This document shows, piece after piece, positions 22,967 to 34,188 of a DNA stretch of 64,000 nt. A program made the position numbers and the translations under genes. Below the pieces are notes generated by a model that ran no database searches, was not told where the DNA came from, and was given only the letters and a program-made list of their open reading frames with translations. Where the stretch lies: contig WIXG01000254.1 of NCBI GenBank assembly GCA_009869945.1, positions 1 through 64,000 on the forward strand, given 5' to 3'. Origin of the DNA: Mesaphorura yosii (Eukaryota; Arthropoda; Collembola; Poduromorpha; Tullbergiidae). The stretch's first letter is position 1, and each line of letters begins with the position of its first letter.

Positions 22967-23681
22967 TAAGTTAATTAAATTCTCTGCTCATACTGATAAG
23001 TTAATTAATAAAATGAGTACCATGCCATTGCCGTAACTGTTTCGGAACGAAAAACATAAATGCGATTGGATAAGGAGATTGTTGTGGCAAAAGAGCTGCT
23101 TCGATGATAGATGAAATTTATTCAAAATCTTGACTGAGATCGGATTGATTTATTGAACACCCTCCCAAGTCAAGCATCAAAGAACAAACACTCTCCCTCT
23201 GCATTATTAATTTGTTTGTTCGAGTTCCCGTCTCATGTCTCATTCATTTCATTCCTCATTTCGTACACGTCGTTGGTCATTGTAAACCAAATGAAACTCA
23301 AGATGTGAATTTCCTGGTCAGATTTTAATGACCCGTGCTGCTGTCGGTGTCGTGACTCTTTGACCTACCGTGGTCGCTCGTTCAACCTGAACGCGTACTT
23401 AACGCAAGCCAGATATTAGAATGAATGAGACTGATAATTTGCTATTCACTGCTCCTCGTTGTTTTCAATTGAAGCGAATTCCATGCTGGAACTGGAATTT
23501 GCATAGGGCAGTACAGGCATCAGAATCAGCTTGCTGTGAATTTTACAGCGCTTTGCAGACTCGTTTGTCGTCTAATGGAAAATACCCGTCAATTTAATTA
23601 TCGTCAAACACAAAGCTGGAGCACGGGAATCATATAGTTCGTAGCTTGAGTACCGCTATATTTTAGTATCTCCTGCTACGT
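22967..23681. other. Intergenic, nothing supported
   Basis: Between the four-TM gene and the tRNA gene no further coding or RNA feature is visible. Confidence 0.5.
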
Positions 23682-23761
23682 GGCCCGTTAGCTCAGCTGG
23701 TTAGAGCGCCGACCTCCAAATTGTAAACCGGTTGTCGCAGGTTCAAATCCTGCACGGGTCG
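23682..23761 (+). tRNA. tRNA gene with enlarged anticodon arm (Thr-UGU or Trp-CCA; possible pseudogene)
   Basis: The acceptor stem pairs GGCCCGT with ACGGGTC. The D arm is GCTC-AGCTGGTTA-GAGC and the T arm is GCAGG-TTCAAAT-CCTGC, so both internal promoter boxes are intact, and a TTTTT terminator follows. The segment between D and T arms is 28 nt where 22 is normal for a class I tRNA. Its 3' half (TTGTAA-ACCGG-TTGTC) looks like tRNA-Thr(UGU). Its 5' half (CCGAC-CTCCAAA) looks like a tRNA-Trp(CCA) anticodon loop. The best stem is CGACC with GGTTG, leaving a 15-nt loop. It could be an intron-bearing tRNA, a chimera or a pseudogene. Confidence 0.75.
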
Positions 23762-24385
23762 GCTTTCTTTTTGCAATCAGTTAAATCAATGATTTCCGGC
23801 TTTCCAGTCGTGGGATGCATCTTTTTTCACCCTACATCGTACTCGTGTCTGAATTTATTGCTTCGATCCTTCGACAAGAAAAGAAAGAATAGGGAAATAA
23901 GGAGTTCAGGAAAAACAGAGCCAGGGCCAAGGGAAAAGGATGCGGAGTTGCAGAGTAGAGCAAGAAGACCAAGTTCAAGGCACCACGCAACTGGCACGAT
24001 AGACAACAATCAACCTTTTCTTTTTCTCAATCGGCAATCGAGCAGCTGCGTAACGTAACGTAAACAAAGCCTTGACCTTGGCCCTTTAAGTCCCTTTTCT
24101 TCAGACCTGCAGTTGCAGTCTCGCAGTCGACTCGGTCCAGTCCAGTATTCGTCGAGCTTTTGACTAGTACACATCTACAACGTACTAATTCCGCAAGTTC
24201 ATCATTGACAAGCCAAAGGCCAGAGAAAAGTGATAGCGATAACGAGAAAAGAGAACATAAAAGTCAGCATACTCGAAGACTTGAAGGGTAAGTTGGAATG
24301 TTGGACCGACTTCGTTAATTAAAAGCTCTTCGCTCCTTCTTACGAGTTGTGATGTCTTTCAGGTAAGGCGGCTGCGGCTAGGACG
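23762..24385. other. Upstream and 5' UTR of the Diedel-like/EF-hand gene
   Basis: A donor GTAAGT near 24289 and an acceptor TTTCAG ending near 24362 suggest an intron in the 5' untranslated region of the next gene. Nothing else is supported. Confidence 0.45.
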
Positions 24386-24940
24386 ATGTTTCGGTATCCC
24401 TTCGTTGTCGTCGTCATCCTTACAATCTCCCTGCTGCAACTGGCTCCGCTAGCCAACGCCGACTGCTGCGATGCCGTCGTGGGGTACGGGCTCCTTGGCA
24501 CCGGACTCTGCCGCGACTGCTTCCTCGCCACTCCTTGCTGCGGGATGGGTGCCTGCAATGTCCTCTGCTGCGGTTGTGACGGAAGCTGCAGACAAGGCGA
24601 CTTCCCCGTCTGCGGCGGAATGGCCGGAGCTATGGGCGGCTACCCGTACGCGTACCCCGGTGCCGGTTACGGAGGCTGGTACAAACGAAGCGACAACGAC
24701 GCCCACGATCTCGAAGGCATAGAGGGCACCACCACGCGCACGGCCCGCTTCGTCTTCTCCAAGCTCGACTCGAACAGCGACGGTAAAGTGGACGAAGGCG
24801 AGATGAACCACTACGTGGCGGCCATGTATCGGCTCCCGAATCAGACCCTCGATGATGTCGACGTGCAAAAGCTGTATAGCTTTCAGGACATGGATCAGAA
24901 TCACGACAACTACCTGAGTCTGGAGGAAATTGATCCGTGA
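24386..24940 (+). CDS. Secreted Diedel-like cysteine-rich protein fused to an EF-hand pair
   Basis: A 184-residue single coding exon. The signal peptide ends at about ANA (residue 25). A 45-residue Cys-rich module follows, starting CCDAVV and ending CCGMGACNVLCCGCDGSCR. The CG-G-CN...CxCDGxC spacing matches my recollection of the fly immune regulator Diedel. A Gly/Tyr-rich linker leads to two EF hands with canonical 12-residue loops: DSNSDGKVDEGE and DQNHDNYLSLEE. Known of Diedel: a secreted modulator of immune signalling. Inferred here: a calcium-binding extracellular relative. The combination is not one I recognise from any named protein. Confidence 0.8.
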   Translation: MFRYPFVVVVILTISLLQLAPLANADCCDAVVGYGLLGTGLCRDCFLATPCCGMGACNVLCCGCDGSCRQGDFPVCGGMAGAMGGYPYAYPGAGYGGWYKRSDNDAHDLEGIEGTTTRTARFVFSKLDSNSDGKVDEGEMNHYVAAMYRLPNQTLDDVDVQKLYSFQDMDQNHDNYLSLEEIDP

Positions 24941-25635
24941 ATTGGCGAATCTTAAATCAAATCACAAGCCTGATGTAGTGACTGGCACTGATACTGATGA
25001 CGTTCGATGTAATTTGAGTCGTGGGTCGTAGCCGTGTCTCTAGCTCGGTTCACTTGATTAATAAAGTTGAGACGGTCAGTTAATTTTAGACTCTCGTCGT
25101 TAGACCCACAATTTATTGTGTTTACTGTAATGACTTTACTACACCGGCTCCATTTAATTATGTAATGTCATTGCGTGGCACGAATCGAAAGGCGAGACGG
25201 TCGACGGTGGCCTTGACTCGGCCAAGCACAACACAGCAGAAGGAGTCAGGCTTTCCTCTCGCATTTCATTCCGATCTCGTACTCGTAATCGTATTGCGTT
25301 TCATTCATATGCAAATTCGGCCGTCACTGAATCACAGAAAGATCCGCTTAAAAATAAACCCAACTGTGTACATACTCTGGCACCGTGTCGGGACTGTGCG
25401 TGCTTTCCACGTTCCACACGTCAATCTCACATTGAGCAGATGACCCGGCCGACCTATGCGATTAGCGATAAGTTTATGCAACGGCAGTGGCAGCAGACTG
25501 CAGGCAACTGGAAACAGGTTAGTCATTCATCAGTCTCCGTGGCCTCGTGTACGTCGCCTGATCGTATTCTAGTCGAAAGTCCAGAATTCAGTCGCCGATT
25601 CGGTCTTCGGTGCTCTGCTTTTTTCGTCCTTCAAA
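24941..25635. other. Intergenic with polyadenylation signal
   Basis: An ATTAATAAAG element near 25058 could serve polyadenylation of the EF-hand gene. No gene is supported in the remainder. Confidence 0.45.
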
Positions 25636-26623
25636 ATGGCTGGGACCATTTTCTGCCTCCGTCTCGCGCTTGTGCTTGCTTTGGGAGCCTGGATCACGTG
25701 TACCGTAAGTCGACCTTGAAAGGAATTACTACTTTGGGCTCTGGATAAAAAGATTTCGACTCCAGGTTGCTAGTAGGACGTCAATCACCGACCCCGCCTG
25801 CTTTCCGCCTCCAGACCCCACCCGCTCCCAGTTCATGGTGGGCTACGGCTCTCTGATGCAAAATAAGAGCAAGCATTCCACAGCACCAGGCACCGGCCCC
25901 TCCATCCCTGTACGAATCACAGGTTACCGGCGTGGATGGAATGTGCCCAGCATCGGGTATCCGTATCACACGACGTTCTTGGGCATTGTGGCCGACTCCT
26001 CCGCTGCTCTGAACGGTGTCATTTTCCAGCTGCCCTCCCAGGACGCGGCGAATCTGACGACGCTCCTTCGCGCTTACGACTCGCGTGAAGACCTTTACTG
26101 CAGGCAGGCCGTGCCGCCAGGAGCCATCAAGAGCCTGGCCCCAGACTACGTCCTGGACTCGCGTGCGGAGTACTGGATCTACGTCAACAAGAACGACGGC
26201 TACGGCACCACGCCCGAGCCACGCTCCAGTGCCGAGTACCCCATCGTGCAGTCGTACGTCGACATTTTCATTTCCGGGTGCTTGGAGCTAGAGGCAGAGT
26301 ACAACCTCAACGCCCTGGAGTTTGCAGCGTCCTGCGTACGTGACACGAGCGGCTGGGATTCATGCTGGGTCAACGACAGAATTTACCCACGTCGTCCCTT
26401 CATTCACCAACCCCGTGGAGTGCAGATCGACGAGCTGCTCGGGCGAAACGTACCCAAGGCTTTCAAGCAGATTAAGCTGGACGGTCAATGCAGTGGCGGT
26501 AGCAGAAGCGGTATTGTAATTCGTGGGCGGACAGCAACAGCAGCCGTGGCCGGTGGTGTATCGAGTCTGTTTGTGGTTAATGGTTTGTTATTTGTTTATC
26601 GTCTGCAAACACTCAACGTCTAA
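25636..26623 (+). CDS. Secreted, probably GPI-anchored gamma-glutamylcyclotransferase-like protein
   Basis: Exons 25636-25704 and 25766-26623 give about 308 residues. The first exon is a pure signal peptide. The second opens with the cyclotransferase glycine loop (FMVGYGSLM) and contains RITGYRRGWN and a YDSREDLYCRQAV stretch, in which the Glu after DSR aligns with the family's general acid/base. A Cys-containing extension of roughly 100 residues and a hydrophobic C-terminus (SLFVVNGLLFVY) preceded by small residues suggest a GPI signal. Canonical gamma-glutamylcyclotransferases are cytosolic enzymes of glutathione turnover, so an exported copy is unexpected. Activity toward extracellular gamma-glutamyl peptides is inference. 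Confidence 0.75.
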
Positions 26624-29112
26624 ATTACATAAGCCATTAGCTAAGCTAGAGCTACACTAAGTTCTTAGTTGGTAAAATAAATAGTGGCACGGTACGGCAC
26701 AGGAATGCTGCAGCTCAGCTCAGTAAGGATTGTCTTCGCCTTTCGCCTGCCTTTCCGGGCCCGATAAGATAATAAATGTACACACTTCAGTCAAAAGTCG
26801 CTTTATGACCGTGCGTGCATGCATTCCGTGGATTGCGATTGGTTGCATTGGCATTTCATTTCGATTATGAGTTCCGTTCGTGAACACGTACGAGTTTTAC
26901 GCGTATGTCTACGACAGAAGCCAGCAGCCAGCCAAGTTCTGACTGATTCTGCTTGTCATGCACTCGAGACGAACGCGACTTTGAGTCATTATTTTCAACG
27001 AAGCAGTGGAAAAGAGCAGCAGCCCAAAGCCAAAACTTTCCGTGTCCAAGTTGAAGGATTTGGTTTTAGTATCAGTCAACTTTTGTGCTTTCTTTCGAGC
27101 GTGGCGCACGCAGTCAAGACAGAAAACATACGACAAAATTTGTAAACTCATCTTGGCTTGGATTTGGTTTGGTTCACTTCATTTCATTTCATCTTCAGTT
27201 CGTAAGTCAAAGTCAGAGTCGTCATAAGTCATAACACGAGACACGAGTTCACGACAGACCAAGTTTTTGGCCGGCCCGACTCTGCTCTGCTCCACTTCAT
27301 TTGATTTGGTCCTCTTGCCCGTCACTGCTAATCTAAAGTGCATCCATCATCATTTATGGTCATTTACAGGACTGAACAACAGAGTAGTTAATTCCAAGAG
27401 AAAGTCAGTACGAATTCCATCTCCATCTCGAAGACAAGAACAGTGAACAGTCTTTCAGTGAGATGAATCTGCAGTTTGACTGTGCCTTTCTAGCAACATT
27501 TTCAGCCATTTCCGCCTATTTCACGAGTTTATGGAGAATGTGATTGTGATTTTTACTGTTTTTATGGCCCAGGCTCGTATTTTTACGACAAGAGCGTCGT
27601 AAATTCCTCAGAAACAATGGCAGAAACATTGGCAAAGAGGCCAGTTTCGTCTGATTTCAGGCAGTCTCTAACAACACGCAGAATTGACATTGACAGTAGA
27701 CAGTAGAATGTTTGCTCTTGATTTTATCGCGTTTTGAAGGCCAAATCAGATTCATCGTTCGGAGTTGTTTCAGTGAGTGCAATTCTCTTGCGTTCAGTTC
27801 AAAGGAAGGGAATCACTGCAGACGGTCTTATTTAAGTAATTGAAATCGAACGAAGACGAAGACAGGCAAGACAGCCACTCAAGCAGGGACAGGACAACCA
27901 TTGAGCCACTTATTGTGTCGTTTCAAAATGTCACTCGCCTCACGACTGCCACGACTGAAATTCCCTCGCGGCGCGGCTGTGTTGCCACGAGAAACCTCAG
28001 TCTAAAGAGCATTAAGCAACAACGTAACGCCGAAGCCAACTCGAACGCACCTCAACGCTGAAACCCGTGAGTGCTCGAAGACTCCAGCGTCAACGTCAGC
28101 TCCCACACCAGCAACACGTAACTCAATATCTCGAGTCATAGTCATATTAAATTCCTCAGAGTGAAGAGAAGGGTCGAGTTACAAGAGCCCAGGTTTATAA
28201 TTAAAAAGTTTCCTGATAACTCCACTTAAATGAGCTGCGCACTCCGCCAACGAAACAGTCCCAGTCTACTTTATTTTGGTAACATCCTCCGCTCCGTATG
28301 TAACAAACCCACAAAAACATATTGCTCCATCGAAAGAAAACCTGCACGTGTGCCCATCACGTCTTAAAATAACCGCAAGGCAGGCCACAAACAGGCCACA
28401 AACACTAAACACTGGCTTCTTTTGTAATTCTGCACTCGACTTGCCGTTGTCGTCTTGCGCGTGTAGCCTACCTGGAGTAAATATTTATATAACGAGCACA
28501 CTCATTAACGACGACAGCAGCAACAAACGAACAGAGTGATCAAAGTGCCAGTTCACCAGCGAAGCCATAAAAATGCTAGCCCGACTTCATTGCCACCGCT
28601 CATTGTCGTAAGCGTACGTGATGATAGATCGAAACTTGTAAGTAATGAGGCAGACGCCTGTAAAAGTTCTGCGAGCGAGTGAAAGTCTCCGTCATCATCA
28701 TCGTCATTGTCATTGTCATCAACTTTCTCCATCAACGATGTAAATGGCAAATGGCAAATGAAAGCTTAATACGATGCAAATTGAGTACACGTAATAATAT
28801 CTCTGCTATTCTGCTGCTAGGCTCTTGCACGCGTGTGCTCGTGCTTGTGTTAAAGAAATGTAATTAGTAAACAACTCGCTGATGACTCGGTGACTGTGAC
28901 ACGAAACGGCTCTGAGGCAAATCAGAATTCTGCCGTGGCCCCTATGGCAGTGCAGTGGCAGTAGCAAAATGTGAGACGGGAACTCAAAATGTAATTTGGT
29001 GTTAAGCTACGCTGCGCTTTGAAGTGATATGACTGAAAGAGGCCGTAATTCGATTCCCGTACAAAGCTTCGCCTCTCGGCGCGAATGGTGTGAGTAAAAT
29101 GTAAATTATAAA
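26624..29112. other. Large intergenic region
   Basis: About 2.5 kb without supported exons. AATAAA signals near 26676 and 26771 fit the preceding gene. A short CAT/CATTGT-type simple repeat lies near 28688-28730. This region probably contains regulatory and 5' untranslated sequence of the LRR gene. Confidence 0.5.
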
Positions 29113-30921
29113 ATGGTGCACTCGGCGTTCCTTCCCGTGCTTCTCATCCTGGCATTGACCTGGACTCGGACTCAGACTCGGAGTAGGAGTCCGAGGAGTC
29201 TGAACTCGAAGGAACCCTGCCAGCTTTCAAATCACAATCAAACGTTGGAATGCACCGGACTCCGCATGGGAGTCAACCCCGCCGACAAGTCACTGCCCTG
29301 GACAATCACAAACAAACTCAGCGACGGCGCGGCATTTTCCAGAATTACGAAAATCCAAATTCGAGACTCAAACGTAACCCACCTGAACCTTGACGCCCTG
29401 GCCCCATTCGAGGGGTTGCTCCATTTGGACGTCAGCAATTCTCGGGTACGGCGGGTGAATGCGAATGAAGACCGAGGCTTCAGCGACCTGAACTTGATTT
29501 CACAGCTCCGCTCCCTGAATTTGTCCCACAATTACCTCGCAGGTTACCTGAATTTGTCTGCAATCTTCCCTGCACCAGCCCAGCTGGAAGAGCTCGACCT
29601 CTCCCACAATCTCCTGTCCAACATCAGCCTGCAGACCCTGCCCGCCCTGCGGCGGCTCGGACTCCGCGATAATAACTTCACGTGCCGGTGGGTGCGCAAC
29701 GACCTGTACGACTGGTGGAAGCCCGACCCGTTATTCCACACGCTGCTTGCCGCCAACTCGACGTACTGTGCCGCGTCGGAGATTGCATTCGACTCGATCC
29801 CGTTCCCGGTCGCCCTGATTCTCAAGCAGCGGGGCGTGCAGGAGTGCGAAGCGACGGCGTGCGAATGCGACGTGCGTGGCTACTTCATCAACAAACTCCC
29901 GAACCCGACCTTCCCCAACGTATACTCCAGCCCCGAGTTGAACGTGACCATCACGCTCAAAGTAGACTGCGGCAACATGAGCCTCACGGAGCTGCCCAAC
30001 ATTACACACTTTGCGACGGTGCTCTCCGTACAGCACAACTCTATCCGGAGTCTTGACCGTATCAGCGTCGACCCCGACTACAGGAACCTCATCGGGCTTG
30101 ATCTCAGCTACAACGCGCTCGACTCGCTTGAGTTCCTCGGCGAGAGCCGCTTCACAGACAGTTTCCAGTTCATCGTGCTCAACGGGAATCAGTTTCACCA
30201 GATCCCGGAGCACATCATCACACAGATCTTCAAAGAGACGAGAAGAAGTCTGATGCGGATCAAACTCGGGCAGAACGAGATTGACTGCGACTGTTTCACG
30301 CATACGAAACTCCGCGTAATATGACATATGAATTTAATTGAAGCTATAAAAGAATTATACGATGCTTTTGCTTTATTTAGCCAACACTGATAAGGAACGA
30401 AAAGGTGATTGACGACTGGCGCAACATTTCGTGTCGGACGCCGGTAAAGAAATCTGTAAGTCGAGAAGTAAGGTACACCACTTTAGAAGAGTTGAGTTAT
30501 TGAAAGTTGGTTTCAGCTGCTCGATCTCAAACGTGAAGACGTGTGCTCCAGCGCTGGCGACCCCTCCGCTGCCACAGTCAGCCTCGACTTTCTGTGGTAC
30601 GCGCTGATTGCACTTGAGACGCTGCTCATCATCGCGATCGTGGGCAAAGTCTGGTACGACGCGAGGCAGTACAGGGCGACTGGAACCCTGCCCAAGTGTT
30701 CACTCTGCATCCCGAGACTGCCCTGCGATTTTATGCTGGAGGGACTGAAGGACTCGAAGCACCACGGACCCCATGACCAGCATAATGGGCATGGGCATAG
30801 TCACAGCCATGGCCAGCTGAACGTGGCGCTGGTCGGAAATCGAAGGCAGGCGCAGGGTCACAGTCACGGCGGTCGAGACAGCGCCGCTCCGAGCCAGAAA
30901 CTCCTGGAAAGCAACGCTTGA
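29113..30921 (+). CDS. Leucine-rich-repeat type I membrane protein
   Basis: Exons 29113-30315, 30381-30455 and 30517-30921 are all phase 0, giving about 560 residues. After a signal peptide there are two LRR blocks (LLHLDVSNSRV, LRSLNLSHNYL, LEELDLSHNLLSNI, and later LIGLDLSYNALDSL). They are separated by a Cys-containing insert (ECEATACECDVRGYF), and the second block ends with an LRRCT-like cap (NEIDCDC, then WRNISC). A TM helix (FLWYALIALETLLIIAIVGKVW) precedes a roughly 90-residue cytosolic tail with a His/Gly-rich run (HGHGHSHSHG). The architecture resembles the arthropod protein halfway, but I am not certain of orthology. Confidence 0.85.
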
Positions 30922-32763
30922 GTGCAAGAAACAAGCAAACAAAACTCGAAGAAGACGCAAAAACAAAAGCAAAGCATACAAAAATGACAGGACGGAGACA
31001 ATAATAATAATAAAGAGATTACAATTATTGAGATGCATTTTCATTTTCACCTTTCGTGGAATATATTCGCACACTCACACTCACCATCACCTTCGCCTTT
31101 GCCAATTCGTGTTTATTTCACACGCTCTACTTCCTGTTACGCTCGTTACTGTCATCGTCATCTTTATCGTCGCCCAGAGCAGGCGATAGCAATGGACTGT
31201 GACAGACATGACGCCTGACACCAGCTAGCAGCGATGACAGGCGAACAACAGGATCAGAGTAATAGTAAGAGCACAAGCAACAGGAAATGTCAACATCGAA
31301 CACCTTCACGATCCAATGTCTAATGCGATGCTAATGGCATTCAAAGCCTGAGTGAATATTCCATTAAGCGGAGTGCGGGACGACGCGTGCTCCGAGTACA
31401 AAATCAAAGTGAATCGTTTCCTTTGCCTCTGCCTCAGATTTTGAAGACTAGAGCCTTATCCCATCGAATCTGGCCAGGCAGTCATTGATTTTCCATCACT
31501 TTGCATGCAGAACAACGGAGAGCAAAAAAGATCATGAATCGCGTCGTGAATTCGTGAAGGAGAATCTGGAATCTTGATCTCCAATCGAGTGCGAGTTGAG
31601 AACGCTTGATGCTGCTGAGTTCTGGTTGAATCCAAAGAGTCCTACATTAAAAATATGATAACATCTTGACCTTTGCTTTGCATTTGCTTTTGCGTTCGAC
31701 GAAGACGGCAGGAAAAGCCTTGAAACGGGAAGTCAACGCGAAACAATTTATTCAATAACGCAGAGCAAATAAAAAGAAATTGAATTTCTTTGAAGTGTGC
31801 TTCACCGCTTCTAATTTCTATTTCTGCAAAGAGGAAATTTTTCCAATAAATTTCTAGTCAAGTGGCAATTCTTTCCGCCTGACTCTTGTCTTAACTTTAT
31901 GGCCCCATTTTGCTTGAAAATGCTTTCATCCTTCATGTCAAGATGTCAAGGTTCGCCTTCTTCAAACTTCCTTAATGAATTGGAGGCGGATGGTTTGCAG
32001 GCCGTGGACCGATACATGCAGATATTAGAAGTATGGGTAAAATTGTTTCATATGGTGCTAATTAATGTAGGCGTAGAAGAAGATTCTTCTTCAGCCCTTG
32101 CCTGAGTTCCTGATTCCTGACTTTGCCAGCTTTAGATCTTTCCATGGGTTAACCATTTAAGCCCGAAGTCACAAACCATCTGACTCAAGAAAACGAAAGC
32201 CGTGAAAGGAAGAACTCTCGAACTTTCAGAGAAAGTCAGAAAGTTGAAAATGCTCAAGTGCGACGGCGAGTGCGTTGGCTAATTGCGTCTCAACTTATTA
32301 ATTCTTGGTTAAGCCTTGAGAGGTTAAAACTATTAAAGTGCGACAGCGGTTCTAATTTGACACGATCTGCTGGACAGATGATTCTGGTACGAATGAGCGC
32401 TGTACCTGAATGTTGCTAATTAAAGCATGTGGACAGTTTGTTAGTCTTTGACCGATGCTGGTGTGGTAAAGAAAACAGGAATGAATTGGAGGAGAAGTGG
32501 AGAAGGAATGAACACTCGAACGAAGCTCTGAGCCGCACCGTAAAAAACTTTTCAAGAAACAAATGTGGATCGTCCAACTCATATCCAGGAACTCCATTAT
32601 ACGTAGCCTAATCGCATTTTAACTTATAAGTCTTGATAAGCTTTGAGAGGGTGCTTACAGAATTCGAAATTAGTTTGGAAATGACGACGCTTGGAATTTC
32701 TAGAGCCTGGAAAATCGTTCCCCAATCTGCAATAAATTCGTGGCCACGTACTTCATTGTGATC
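30922..32763. other. Intergenic, nothing supported
   Basis: Short ATA repeats near 31003. No domain-containing frame on either strand. Confidence 0.5.
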
Positions 32764-33327
<564 letters not shown>

Positions 33328-34188
33328 ATTGGCTTACTGGCACTACTTCTGGTTTGGATAGGTGTGGCATATAATAATTGACACGATAAGGCCCAAAATT
33401 TAAGGTCAACGGAGCAGAATCCATCTTTTTGATTAAAAAAGCATCTCGGGATTGCTCAGAACTATCCGATACTGAAAACCGCAATCGTTTACGACAATAT
33501 CCCGCGGAGATAATGATGTTTAAAGTTGGTCGAATTTTCGACTTCGACCAAGCCCCAGGAGGAGCCAAGTGCAAATTTTCAAAATTCAAGTTCTGAACCT
33601 CGTTAGCACAGCTTAGATCTAACGACTGATGAAGCTTCAGCGAATTCGGGTGACTAGGTGGGTCCAGTGATTTACCTATTTCAGAAAATCCTGCTCATTT
33701 TTTTTTCATCCACTCAATCCACTGAAACTGAACGCTGAGACTCGAACAAACGCAACGTGATTCCAATCTAAAACATGAAAGTGTGGGTAAATACGAACGA
33801 TTTTCATATTTTACAACGTCATTCGGGTTTCTCATACATTTGTTGCAACTTGACAGTAAACTGAACCTTAAACTCATTTGCTTTACTACACACGCACACT
33901 TACGAATTAATAAATCACCAATTAAAATTCGGTTTCGTTTAGTTAAGTTGACTGATAAATTCTTGAATTTTTATAACATCGCATCGCATGTGATTTGTGG
34001 AAGATTCGATAGGAAGCGACGTACATACATAAATACGTTCATGTTGAGGTTCGTTGCATTCGTTGAGATTTTGAAATGCATGTAAAAGTAATCCTAATCT
34101 TAATTGCCGTCTGCTACTGATTATTGAACAGGTTCGTTGGTGGCACCGCGGCCGCTGACGGTTCTTGCAGATTCTCACTCCCTTCCTA
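33328..34188. other. Intergenic, nothing supported
   Basis: AT-rich, with no supported gene between the cathepsin pseudogene and BRAP. Confidence 0.5.

Noticed and set aside
28688-28730. Possible CRISPR-like or structured repeat
   Set aside because: Only a short imperfect simple-sequence repeat of CAT/CATTGT units, no spacers; the genome is eukaryotic.
29731-30327. 198-codon minus-strand frame under the LRR gene
   Set aside because: Shadow frame of a GC-rich coding exon.
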